Shown here one piece after another: positions 34,512 through 42,491 of a stretch of 64,000 bases of DNA. Source of the stretch: Pseudomonadaceae bacterium (GTDB taxonomy: Bacteria > Pseudomonadota > Alphaproteobacteria > UBA2136 > UBA6156); contig JACKLD010000013.1 in assembly GCA_024236095.1 (NCBI GenBank), forward strand, positions 62,001 to 126,000, read 5' to 3'. The position numbers and the translations under genes were made by a program. Below the pieces are notes generated by a model. It was not told the DNA's origin. It saw only the letters and a list, made by a program, of their open reading frames with translations, and did not search any database. Each line of letters begins with the position of its first letter. Positions within the stretch are counted from its first letter, which is position 1.

Positions 34512-35729
34512 CTAGTGTTTGAGGGATTGCTCGGGATCGATCTCGCGGGCATGTTTGAGCGCCCACTCGGTGACCAACGGGCCGATGGTCTCCAGCATGG
34601 CCACCGCCGCCAGCACCACCACCACCAAATCAATCCCCAATTCAGGGTACAGCACGCCAATGCTGGTAATCAGACCGATGGCCATGCCTGCCATGGGTTG
34701 CAAGGTGGCGGCCAGCGCGGTTTGCTGGCGCAGGTTCAAAGCCGGATTATGCCAGTTGGCCAGATACACTCCCGCCAGTTTGCCCATGCCGCGCAACACC
34801 ACAAAGGCCAGCGCGAAGGGCCAGACGGCGGCCAGCGACAAGAGTTTCAGCTTGGCGCCCGCGATGACAAACAGGATGATGAAGAACATTTCCGCACCAC
34901 CGCCAAGGGTTTCGTCACGCAGGGCCCGGGTATGCGAGAAATTGGCAACCATCACGCCGAACACCAAGCCGGTAAGCAGCGGCGAGACACGCAGAATGTC
35001 GGCCATGCCCAGCCCCAGCATCAACAGGGCGATGATGAGGGCGAATTGTCCGGTGGTGTGGGACAGCCCCAGTCGCATGATGAGGCCTGCCAGCATGGTC
35101 AGCACCGCCGCCACCGCCACGCTGCCCACCAGCTGGTAAAGCGGTTGCAGGGCGGCGGGCAGCCAGCCGTTGCTGCCATCGAGGTGCAGGCCGATGAGCA
35201 GCAGGGTATAAAGCACGAACGAGAAAATGTTGTTGGCCGCCAGCAGGTTCAGCGCCTTGGCGGTAACCGGCCCTTTGGCGCCGAACTCGCGCATCACCAT
35301 CAGCACGATGGCGGGGCTGCTGGAGACGCCGATGGCCCCCGCCAGCGCGGCGGGCAACAGCGGGAAACCCAACAGGGTGAGGCCGCCGGTAATCAGGCCG
35401 AAGCTCAGCAGCGCTTCAAAGATGGCGGTGTAGGCCAGCCGCGACGGGGGTTTGAGCTCGCGCAAGTGGAAGTTGCGGCCAAGATCGAACAAAATCAGCG
35501 CCAGCGACATATCAAGGAAGATGCGTGTGCGGGCCAGAAGTTCCGGCGTCAGCACGTTCAGCCCGCTGGGGCCGATAAAAAGCCCCACCAACATGAAGCC
35601 GGTAATACGCGGAATGTAGCTGGTGCGGTGGGTCAATTCGCCAGCCACCAAGCCCAGCAGCAACAGCAGGCCGAACAGCACGAACAGGTTGGGCGTGAAC
35701 ATCACCGGCAGGAACGTGTCGAAGGTCAT
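34512..35729 (-). CDS. CPA2-family cation:proton antiporter
   Basis: A 405-residue integral membrane transporter with about twelve helices, matching the membrane domain of Kef/CPA2 antiporters. MLVGLFIGPSGLNVL and LILFDLGRNFHLRELK lie in the N-terminal half and GAIGVSSSPAIVLMVMREFG in the conserved TM5-6 region. The C-terminal TrkA-N/RCK domain of KefB/C is absent. It probably exchanges K+ or Na+ for H+. Its ATG is four bases after the phoH stop, so phoH and this gene form an operon. Confidence 0.85.
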   Translation of the reverse strand: MTFDTFLPVMFTPNLFVLFGLLLLLGLVAGELTHRTSYIPRITGFMLVGLFIGPSGLNVLTPELLARTRIFLDMSLALILFDLGRNFHLRELKPPSRLAYTAIFEALLSFGLITGGLTLLGFPLLPAALAGAIGVSSSPAIVLMVMREFGAKGPVTAKALNLLAANNIFSFVLYTLLLIGLHLDGSNGWLPAALQPLYQLVGSVAVAAVLTMLAGLIMRLGLSHTTGQFALIIALLMLGLGMADILRVSPLLTGLVFGVMVANFSHTRALRDETLGGGAEMFFIILFVIAGAKLKLLSLAAVWPFALAFVVLRGMGKLAGVYLANWHNPALNLRQQTALAATLQPMAGMAIGLITSIGVLYPELGIDLVVVVLAAVAMLETIGPLVTEWALKHAREIDPEQSLKH

Positions 35730-35733
35730 GGGG

Positions 35734-36723
35734 CTAGTCGTCCAGCTTGAGGTTCAGCTGGCGCTCGCGCTCGCCGTAGGCACTGACGATGGTGGAAACC
35801 AGCGGGTGGCGCACCACGTCGCTTTCGCGGAAGTGGGCCACGGCAATGTCGCGCAGGCCTTCCAGCACTTCCACCGCCTCTTTCAGGCCGTTTTTCTGCC
35901 CGCGCGGCAGGTCGCACTGGCTGATATCGCCGGTGACGAAGCACTTGCTGCCTTCGCCCAGGCGGGTGAGGAACATCTTCATCTGGGTGGTGGTGGTGTT
36001 TTGCGCTTCGTCCAGCAGCATCACGCAGTCTTCCAGTGTACGGCCACGCATGTAGGCCAAGGGGGCGATTTCAATCTGGCCCGTCTCACGCAGTTTTTGC
36101 CAGCGCTCGCGCCCCAGCGTATCGTCCAGTGCATCAAACAACGGGCGCAAATACGGGTCGATTTTTTCCTCGAACGTGCCGGGCAGAAACCCCAGCCGCT
36201 CGCCAGCCTCTACCACCGGACGGGTGAGAATGAGTTTGGACACCTTCTGCTTCACCAACAAACTGGCGGCGTAGGCGCAGGCCAGATAGGTTTTCCCGGT
36301 ACCGGCAGGCCCCACGCCGAACACCAGCGTGTTGCTTTGCAGGGCCGATACATAGGCGTGCTGGGTGCGGCTGCGCGGCACAATCTTGGTCAGCGGGGTG
36401 TGGATGACCGTGCTGCCACCCAACAGTTCCGACGGTTTCAGGCGCGTATCAATCAGCCCGTCGGCGAGGCGCAGGCTGGCCTCCACCTGTGCAGGGCTCA
36501 CCGCCATGCCCTGTTTGAGAAGTTCGTACAGGTCTTCCAGCACCGCCTTGGCTTGTTCGGCCTGCTCGGGCGGGCCGAACACCGCCAGCTGGTTGCCCTT
36601 GGCCACCAGCTGCACGCCCAGGTTGTCTTCCAATATCTGCAAATGGCTGTCGTGCCGCCCGCACAGCTCCATCACAAGGGCGTTGCTGGGGAAGGAAAGG
36701 GTGAGGGGCTTCTGGTCGGGCAC
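35734..36723 (-). CDS. phoH: PhoH-family ATPase
   Basis: A 329-residue PhoH/YbeZ protein. The N-terminal KH-like region is followed by a P-loop NTPase with Walker A GPAGTGKTYLACA and Walker B VMLLDEAQNTT, plus FVTGDISQCDLP. Family members are linked to RNA metabolism and ribosome maturation, usually beside ybeY, which is absent here. The start is a GTG at 36723 with a promoter -10 six bases upstream. Confidence 0.93.
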   Translation of the reverse strand: MPDQKPLTLSFPSNALVMELCGRHDSHLQILEDNLGVQLVAKGNQLAVFGPPEQAEQAKAVLEDLYELLKQGMAVSPAQVEASLRLADGLIDTRLKPSELLGGSTVIHTPLTKIVPRSRTQHAYVSALQSNTLVFGVGPAGTGKTYLACAYAASLLVKQKVSKLILTRPVVEAGERLGFLPGTFEEKIDPYLRPLFDALDDTLGRERWQKLRETGQIEIAPLAYMRGRTLEDCVMLLDEAQNTTTTQMKMFLTRLGEGSKCFVTGDISQCDLPRGQKNGLKEAVEVLEGLRDIAVAHFRESDVVRHPLVSTIVSAYGERERQLNLKLDD

Positions 36724-36729
36724 GGGGGA

Positions 36730-36757
36730 AGTTTAGCAGAAAGCGCCCCCCTTACAA
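36730..36757 (-). promoter_or_regulatory. Promoter of phoH; predicts a leaderless mRNA
   Basis: On the minus strand TTGTAA (36757-36752), a 16-nt spacer and TAAACT (36735-36730) are followed by TCCCCC and the GTG start at 36723. Confidence 0.55.
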
Positions 36758-36910
36758 GCGCTAGATGTTGTTATTTGAGCTGCTTTAACCGGGTTTGATG
36801 ACTGCCTCCGTTGAGCGCCACTCACATTTTTTTTCAAAAACAGGTAACAGTTTGGTTCAGCCTGGCTCCTGCTTCCTTGGCTATGCCGGCCCCTTCAGCA
36901 AATACACCGC

Positions 36911-37870
36911 CTAGCCCTCCAGACCAACCACCCCCCGCGCAAACGCGGCAGGGTCAAACGCGCCCAGGTCGTCGGCAGCTTCGCCCACGCCCACGTAGTG
37001 CACGGGCTTGCCGTCCTCCTGCACGGCCAACGCCAACAAGAAGCCTGCTTTGGCGCTGCTGTCCAACTTGGTGACCACCAGTCCGGTAATCCCCGCCACG
37101 GGTGCAAACTCGCGCACCTGCGCCAACGTGGCCTGTCCTTGCGTGCCGTCCAAAACCAGAAGCCCTGCGTGGGGAGCGTCGGGTATCAGCTTTTGCACCA
37201 CCCGCCGGATTTTCGCCAGTTCGTCCATCAAATCCTTGCGGCTGGCCAGCCGTCCGGCGGTGTCAATCAGCACGATGTCGGCCTCGTCGGCCACAGCCTT
37301 CTCCACGGCCTGAAACGCCACGCCTGCGGGGTCGGAGCCTTCTTGGGCGGGTTGCACAATCTCCACTTTCGCCCGCTCGGCCCATACCTGCAACTGGGCG
37401 ACGGCTCCGGCGCGAAAGGTATCCGCTGCTGCCACAATCACCCGCTTGCCCTCGGCGGCCCACATGGCGGCCAGCTTGCCGATGGTGGTGGTCTTGCCGC
37501 TGCCGTTCACCCCTGCCATCAGCACCACGAAGGGTTTGGCTTTGCCCACCTCCAGCGGTTGGGCAATCGGCGTCAGGCGGGCTTCAATCAATCCTGCCAG
37601 CGCGGCTTTCAAGCGGTCTGCCGTCAACGGTTCGGGCAGCCCTGCCGCTTGCAAATTGTCCAACAGCTTGCTGGCTGCCGTAATCCCCACATCCGCCTGC
37701 AACAACACCTCTTCCAATGCCTCGCGGGTTTCGGCATCCAGTTTGGCCTTGATGCCTACCGCCGCCTTGATGCCTTCGCTCACCTTGCCCGCGGTCTTGC
37801 CAAGGCTTTTGGCGACCTTGCCGGAAAAGGTTTCGGAGACGGTGGATTTGACGCGGGACCATAAACTCAT
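36911..37870 (-). CDS. ftsY: Signal recognition particle receptor FtsY
   Basis: A 319-residue SRP GTPase docking ribosome-SRP complexes at the membrane. N-terminal helix SLWSRVKSTVSETFSGKV, then the NG domain with G1 GVNGSGKTTTIGK, IVAAADTFRAGAVAQL, G3 IDTAGR, G4 TKLD and closing GVGEAADDLGAFDP. The acidic A domain of E. coli FtsY is missing, as in many alphaproteobacteria. The ATG at 37870 (AAGG upstream) is chosen; longer frames overlap ffh. It is divergent from ffh with only 46 bp between the starts. Confidence 0.95.
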   Translation of the reverse strand: MSLWSRVKSTVSETFSGKVAKSLGKTAGKVSEGIKAAVGIKAKLDAETREALEEVLLQADVGITAASKLLDNLQAAGLPEPLTADRLKAALAGLIEARLTPIAQPLEVGKAKPFVVLMAGVNGSGKTTTIGKLAAMWAAEGKRVIVAAADTFRAGAVAQLQVWAERAKVEIVQPAQEGSDPAGVAFQAVEKAVADEADIVLIDTAGRLASRKDLMDELAKIRRVVQKLIPDAPHAGLLVLDGTQGQATLAQVREFAPVAGITGLVVTKLDSSAKAGFLLALAVQEDGKPVHYVGVGEAADDLGAFDPAAFARGVVGLEG

Positions 37871-37916
37871 ACGCCTTGTATAGCCAAAAGCCGCACGTTC
37901 TGCTAGAGAAAACACC

Positions 37917-39251
37917 ATGTTCGATTTCCTTGCCGACAAACTGCAAACCGCCTTCCAAAGCCTCACCGGCAAAGGCTTGCTCACCGAGGCCGATGTCGAC
38001 GCCGCGCTCCGCGAGTTGCGCCTTTCGTTGCTGGAGGCCGATGTGGCGCTGCCCGCCATCAAACACCTGCTGGCAGGCGTGCGTGCCAAGGCGGTGGGGC
38101 AAAACGTGCTGAAGGGCGTCAACCCCGGCCAGCAGGTGGTGAAGATTGTTTACGATGAACTGGCTGCCTTGCTGGGCGACACCGGCGAACTTACCCTCAA
38201 CGCCGCGCCGCCGGTGGTGATATTGTTGTGTGGCCTGCAAGGTTCCGGCAAAACCACCACGGCGGGCAAGTTGGCCAAATGGCTGGCTGAAAAACAGCGT
38301 AAAAAGGTCTTTCTCGCCAGTCTGGACGTGTATCGCCCCGCCGCCATCGAGCAGTTGGCCACCGTGGCCGGGCAAGTGGGCGTACCCGTGTTGGAAAGCG
38401 ACAGCACCGACCCCATCGCCCGCACCAAACAGGCCCTCAAGGCGGCCGAGAAAGCCCTCTCCGACATTCTCATTCTCGACACCGCCGGACGCGGCGATGT
38501 GGATGAAACGTTGTTGGCCGAGCTTGCCGCCATCCACAAACTCTCCAAACCCGCCAACACCTTGTTGGTGGCCGATGCCCAGATGGGACAAGCCGCCACC
38601 ACCGTGGCCAACGCCTTCAAGCAGACCGTGCCGCTGACCGGCTTGATTCTCACCCGCTTGGACGGCGATGCACGCGGCGGCGCGGTGCTTTCCATGCGCC
38701 ATGAAACCGGCGTGCCGGTGGCTTTTGTTGGCTTGGGCGAGGGGCTGGACAAGCTGGAACCCTTCCGTGCCGACGGCATTGCAGGCCGCATTTTGGGGCA
38801 GGGCGATGTGGTCAGCCTCGTGGAAAAGGTGCAAAGCGCCGTCAGCGAGGACGAAGCCGCCAGCTTGCAAGCCAAACTGATGAGCGGGCAGGGCTTCGAC
38901 ATGAACGACATCAAGAAGCAAATCGGCATGATGCGCAAAATGGGCGGCATGGGCATGTTGATGGACCTGATGCCCGGCATGGGCGCCCTCAAAAAGCAGG
39001 TGGATCAATCCAAGCTCGACCCCAAAGTGCTGGCCCGTCAGGTCGCCGTCATCGACAGCATGACCGCCGCCGAGCGCAAAAACCCCACCATCCTCAACGC
39101 CAAACGCCGCCAACGCATCGCGCTGGGCGCGGGGGTGCAGGTCTCCGACGTCAACAAAATCGTCAAAATGCACGAGCAGTTGAATCAGGTCACCAAACTC
39201 CTCAAAAAAGGCGGCATCAAAGGCCTGATGGGCATGCTGGGGCAGCGGTAG
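37917..39251 (+). CDS. ffh: Signal recognition particle protein Ffh
   Basis: A 444-residue SRP54 protein that binds signal sequences and 4.5S RNA. N domain at residues 1-90, G domain with G1 GLQGSGKTTTAGK, DVYRPAAIEQL, DTAGRGDVDE and TRLDGDARGG, then a Met-rich M domain (MMRKMGGMGMLMDLMPGMG). Length is normal. It is divergent from ftsY. In proteobacteria ffh is commonly followed by rpsP-rimM-trmD-rplS; here an unrelated opposite-strand gene intervenes. Confidence 0.97.
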   Translation: MFDFLADKLQTAFQSLTGKGLLTEADVDAALRELRLSLLEADVALPAIKHLLAGVRAKAVGQNVLKGVNPGQQVVKIVYDELAALLGDTGELTLNAAPPVVILLCGLQGSGKTTTAGKLAKWLAEKQRKKVFLASLDVYRPAAIEQLATVAGQVGVPVLESDSTDPIARTKQALKAAEKALSDILILDTAGRGDVDETLLAELAAIHKLSKPANTLLVADAQMGQAATTVANAFKQTVPLTGLILTRLDGDARGGAVLSMRHETGVPVAFVGLGEGLDKLEPFRADGIAGRILGQGDVVSLVEKVQSAVSEDEAASLQAKLMSGQGFDMNDIKKQIGMMRKMGGMGMLMDLMPGMGALKKQVDQSKLDPKVLARQVAVIDSMTAAERKNPTILNAKRRQRIALGAGVQVSDVNKIVKMHEQLNQVTKLLKKGGIKGLMGMLGQR

Positions 39252-39274
39252 AAAATGTGGTCTGCCAGCTTCTT

Positions 39275-39298
39275 GTCATTCCAACGAAAGTTGGAATC
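39275..39298. repeat. GTCATT-stem-AATC palindromic repeat (GAAA loop)
   Basis: ATTCCAAC pairs with GTTGGAAT around a GAAA loop, preceded by GTC. It has the same frame and loop as the copy at 49830-49854 (ATTCCCGC / GCGGGAAT), with compensatory stem changes. Confidence 0.75.
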
Positions 39299-39353
39299 TT
39301 GCCGAAAACATAGAGTTTTGTGCCTTGTGTCGGCGCGTTAGGCGCAAAAGAGC

Positions 39354-39959
39354 TCAGGCATGGGCACCGCCATAACCCCCCAACTTCTTGTTGTCCGTTT
39401 TGATGGCCTTGTACAACTCTCGCAGCGCATCATACACGGGCGGCGGAGTGGTTTTGGGTTTAAACCATACTGCCAGCCCTTGGTCGCGGCCGCCGGGGTT
39501 TTCCGGTTTATAGGGGGCGGGGATTGCCGCCAGCAAGATGGCGCCCCCACGTTCCACCGACATGGCGACATCGCCCCAGCTTCCATCCATCGGACGCGAA
39601 ACCCAAGGGCTACGGCGCATGGGTTTAATCATGAATGGGAAACAAAGTTGGTGCGTATCGCAACGGCTGATGGCCGTACCCAAATTGGCCACGGCGGCAA
39701 ACATGGCATGCGTGCTGCCACCGCCCGCACCGGGGCAGCGGAAACGGGGGGATGTCTCAAGGGAGAACAAGGCATTATGGTGTTTGCAGCCAAGCTCAAG
39801 GTGCAGCCAGTAATCCCCCTGACGTTGGAATGCGCTGCCAACGGTTACCTTGGTATGGTCGGAGACGCCTGCCGTCCACAAAGACGATGCCCAGCCATCC
39901 TGTTCCCAGCAGGCCTTTGTCCAGCTGTGCGAGTCTAGAATGGTTTGTTCAAAATCCAT
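39354..39959 (-). CDS. Hypothetical protein, 201 aa
   Basis: Unrecognised. The sequence is rich in Trp, Gly and His (SHSWTKACWEQDGWASSLW; WLHLELGCKHHN) with six Cys, no signal peptide and no membrane segment. Patterning suggests a mostly beta fold. It is encoded against the direction of ffh, rpsP and rimM and interrupts that usual cluster. Its end lies about 100 bp from the ffh stop. Confidence 0.55.
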   Translation of the reverse strand: MDFEQTILDSHSWTKACWEQDGWASSLWTAGVSDHTKVTVGSAFQRQGDYWLHLELGCKHHNALFSLETSPRFRCPGAGGGSTHAMFAAVANLGTAISRCDTHQLCFPFMIKPMRRSPWVSRPMDGSWGDVAMSVERGGAILLAAIPAPYKPENPGGRDQGLAVWFKPKTTPPPVYDALRELYKAIKTDNKKLGGYGGAHA

Positions 39960-40121
39960 GTTGGTGTATGCAATGAAACACTTGTCAACGCAACAACCTT
40001 ATGCCATAAGCCCCCTGTCATGCAGATGCCCCGCATCTCCGTGGCCACCATGGAAAACCATGGCCCGCAAGGGAAACCGCCGGATTTCCGGCTGAGTGAA
40101 ACAGATGAAAGACATTGAGAT

Positions 40122-40586
40122 ATGGCCGTTAAAATCCGCCTGCAACGCCGTGGACGCGTGCATTTGCCCCAGTACGACATCGTGGTGGCCGATAGCCGCA
40201 GTGCCCGCGACAAGAAGTTTATCCAGAAAATCGGCTACCACCATCCGCTGGCCCGTGGCGCCGAAACGCCGTTCGTGCTGGATGCCGAAGCCCTCAACAC
40301 CTGGATCGCCAAGGGTGCGCAGGTGACCGACGTGGTCGCCCGCCTGCTGGTGAAACAAGGTGTGGCTCCCGAGAAGGTGAAAGCCGCTTACGAAGCCAAA
40401 AAGCAACGTCGCATCAAGGCGCAGGATGTTATCGCCAAGGCCAAGGCTGCCAAGGAAGCCAAGCTGGCCGCCAAGGAAGCTGCCGCCAATGCACCGGCTG
40501 AAGAGGCCGCGCCGGCTGCCCCCGCCGAGGCTCCTGCGGAAGCCGCTCCGGCCGCCGAAGCCCCGGCCGAACAACCGGCTGCCTAA
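40122..40586 (+). CDS. rpsP: 30S ribosomal protein S16 with an Ala/Pro/Glu tail
   Basis: A 154-residue S16. The core occupies residues 1-~80 (MAVKIRLQRRGRVHLPQYDI, FIQKIGYHHPLA). The rest is a Lys/Ala helix followed by an Ala/Pro/Glu-rich disordered tail; such tails occur in some alphaproteobacterial S16 proteins. rimM follows 46 bp later, with a hairpin between them. Confidence 0.96.
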   Translation: MAVKIRLQRRGRVHLPQYDIVVADSRSARDKKFIQKIGYHHPLARGAETPFVLDAEALNTWIAKGAQVTDVVARLLVKQGVAPEKVKAAYEAKKQRRIKAQDVIAKAKAAKEAKLAAKEAAANAPAEEAAPAAPAEAPAEAAPAAEAPAEQPAA

Positions 40587-40599
40587 GCGTAACGGTACA

Positions 40600-40630
40600 A
40601 AACCAGTGGCCCTACGGGGCCACTTGGTTT
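40600..40630 (+). terminator. UNCG-loop hairpin between rpsP and rimM
   Basis: AGTGGCCC pairs with GGGCCACT around a TACG loop closed by C-G, the stable cUACGg form; outer AAACC/GGTTT pairs continue after one bulge. It could be a partial terminator or processing site that lowers rimM relative to rpsP. Confidence 0.6.
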
Positions 40631-40632
40631 AT

Positions 40633-41139
40633 ATGCTTCCCATGCCCAACCTCATCCCCGCCGCCAAACTGCTGCTGCCCCATGGCCTGAAGGGCGCCAT
40701 CAAGGCCAAGCTGATGCTGGAACATGCCGACCACCTTGTCGGCCAGCCGTTGCCCACCGGCGTGGATGGCCTTACCCTCACCGTTTCCCGCGTGCAAACC
40801 GCCGCGCAGAACAAGCATATCCTGCACATCAAGGAGGTAACCTCCCGCGAACAGGCGGAAGGTCTGGCCGGCGTTACCCTCTACATCTCCCGCGAGATGT
40901 TGCCGCAGTTGGCAGAAGGGGACGTCTACTTTGCCGACCTGATTGGCCGAGCTGTCACCCATGCCGACGGCACGGTGGCGGGTACCATTGCGGCGATTGT
41001 CGAAAACCCCGCCCATCCGCTGCTGGAACTGGACGGCGGCCAACTTGTTCCGTTACACGAGGCGTTTGTTGAAAACCTCGCCGCCACCCCGCTTGTCCTC
41101 ACCGAGCTTGGCGCACAGGCCCTTGCCGTCAATACCTGA
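40633..41139 (+). CDS. rimM: 16S rRNA processing protein RimM
   Basis: A 168-residue ribosome-maturation factor acting on the 30S head near S19. The N-terminal beta-barrel has PHGLKGAIKAKLMLEHAD and ITSREQAE-like VTSREQAEGLAGV; the PRC domain has EGDVYFADLIGRAV and NPAHPLLELDGG. The start is the ATG at 40633 or 40642; neither has a Shine-Dalgarno site, probably because the hairpin ends at the start. trmD and rplS, its usual followers, are absent. Confidence 0.92.
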   Translation: MLPMPNLIPAAKLLLPHGLKGAIKAKLMLEHADHLVGQPLPTGVDGLTLTVSRVQTAAQNKHILHIKEVTSREQAEGLAGVTLYISREMLPQLAEGDVYFADLIGRAVTHADGTVAGTIAAIVENPAHPLLELDGGQLVPLHEAFVENLAATPLVLTELGAQALAVNT

Positions 41140-41169
41140 ACGGCGGGAAAGTTCGTGTGATAAAGCCGC

Positions 41170-41198
41170 AAAAAAACCGCCCATCAGGCGGTTTTTTT
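41170..41198. terminator. Bidirectional terminator between rimM and rplY
   Basis: A 12-bp stem AAAAAAACCGCC / GGCGGTTTTTTT with a CATCA loop carries T-runs on both strands between the convergent genes. Confidence 0.9.
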
Positions 41199-41211
41199 GT
41201 CGGTAAAGGTT

Positions 41212-41895
41212 TTACTCCTTCTTCTCGCCTTCCTTGGCGGGAGCGGCGTCTTTCTTTTCACCCTCGGCGCCTTCGGCGGCAGCGGCGGCGGCGGCATCGG
41301 TGGCCTCATCATCTGCCGTGTTGGAGGTACGGGTGCTGACGATGGAGAGGATGGTCAGGTCGCGGTCGGTGACGGCGGGCTTCACGCCTTCCGGCAGCTG
41401 GATGCTGGAGAGGTGGACGCTTTCGCCGATGTCCAGCGCGCTGATATCCAAAACGATTTCACCGGGGATGCTGTCGGCGCGGCACACCACTTCAATGCTG
41501 GCTTCGATAAGTTGCAACACACCGCCTTGCTTGATGCCCGGGCTGGTTTCCTGGCCCTTGATTTCCACGGCCACGTTGGCGTGGACCATTTGCGAGGCGT
41601 TGTAGGCCATGAAGTCGATGTGCACCGGCACGTCGGTCACGGGGTGGCGCTGGATGTCGCGGGCCAGCACGTTGAGTTTTTTGCCGTCGACCACCAGCTC
41701 TTGCTTGGTGGTGAAGAAGTGGCCCATGCGCAGGGCTTTTTCCAGGTCGTGCAGCTTGATGCCCAGCGTGGTGTTGGCGCCGTCCTTGGCGTAAATTACG
41801 GCGGGAATGAACCCGTTGCGGCGCAGTTCGCGCGAGGAGCCCTTGCCCTGTTTGGCTTTGGCGACGGCGGTAATCGGATGGGTGGCTTGTGCCAT
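41212..41895 (-). CDS. rplY: 50S ribosomal protein L25 (CTC form)
   Basis: A 227-residue L25/Ctc protein binding 5S rRNA. The L25 domain has SSRELRRNGFIPAVIYAKDG and DIQRHPVTDVPVHIDFM; the Ctc C-terminal domain has GGVLQLIEASIEVVCRADSIP and LDIGESVHLSSIQLPEGV. The last ~35 residues are an Ala/Glu/Lys tail. The ATG at 41895 has AAGGAAAG upstream. In many genomes pth follows; here a HIT gene lies upstream instead. Confidence 0.95.
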   Translation of the reverse strand: MAQATHPITAVAKAKQGKGSSRELRRNGFIPAVIYAKDGANTTLGIKLHDLEKALRMGHFFTTKQELVVDGKKLNVLARDIQRHPVTDVPVHIDFMAYNASQMVHANVAVEIKGQETSPGIKQGGVLQLIEASIEVVCRADSIPGEIVLDISALDIGESVHLSSIQLPEGVKPAVTDRDLTILSIVSTRTSNTADDEATDAAAAAAAEGAEGEKKDAAPAKEGEKKE

Positions 41896-41973
41896 GATAC
41901 ATGCTTTCCTTGTCATTTCCGGCCAACCGCACCCTGTGTGCGGCCACCCGTTTCCCTGAGAGGATGGCGCCTT

Positions 41974-42390
41974 TTAGGCGGAGCCGGGCATAATGTCAAG
42001 CACATCCCGCAGGCGGGTGGCCATATCCGCCCCGCCGTCGGCATAAGGCTGGGCAGGTGTGCCCCATACGGGGGCGGGCCACGCGGGGTCGGTCTTGAAG
42101 CGGGCGATGATATGGATGTGCAGTTGCGGCACCATATTGCCCAATGCGCCGAGGTTCATTTTGTCGGCAGAACAAAAGGCTTTTAGCCTATCATGCACCT
42201 CGCGCACCTCGTCCATCATTGGCAGGTAGTCGGCGGGCGGCACGTCGGTGAGGTCGCGGCAGCCGGTGCGTTTGGGCACCAAAATCAGCCACGGGAATTG
42301 GCTGTATTGCTTGTTGAGCAGTACCTTGCAGATGGGCAAATCGCCAACCTCGATGGTATCGGCAGCCAGTTGGGGGTGGAGGGTAAACAT
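41974..42390 (-). CDS. HIT-domain protein
   Basis: A 138-residue histidine-triad-fold protein. The end of the triad reads PQLHIHIIARFKTDPAWPAP, with two His and a preceding Gln, as in the subfamily lacking the third His. Nucleotide-monophosphate or dinucleotide hydrolase activity is typical of HIT proteins, but catalytic competence is uncertain here. The ATG at 42390 is chosen over a TTG at 42405 because a -10 box occupies 42397-42402. Confidence 0.8.
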   Translation of the reverse strand: MFTLHPQLAADTIEVGDLPICKVLLNKQYSQFPWLILVPKRTGCRDLTDVPPADYLPMMDEVREVHDRLKAFCSADKMNLGALGNMVPQLHIHIIARFKTDPAWPAPVWGTPAQPYADGGADMATRLRDVLDIMPGSA

Positions 42391-42396
42391 ATCCCC

Positions 42397-42424
42397 AGTA
42401 TGCAAGATACCGGCTTTTCGTAAA
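42397..42424 (-). promoter_or_regulatory. Promoter of the HIT gene; predicts a leaderless mRNA
   Basis: On the minus strand TTTACG (42424-42419), a 16-nt spacer and CATACT (42402-42397) are followed by GGGGAT and the ATG at 42390. Confidence 0.55.
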
Positions 42425-42491
42425 GAGGTATTTCCTATTCCCCCACAACGAATGGGATTAATTTGCCTGCCACTTATGGTACAAGCCCCCT

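Noticed and set aside
34515..35750. Plus-strand frame over the antiporter
   Set aside because: Gln/His-rich antisense of a membrane protein, a common artefact.
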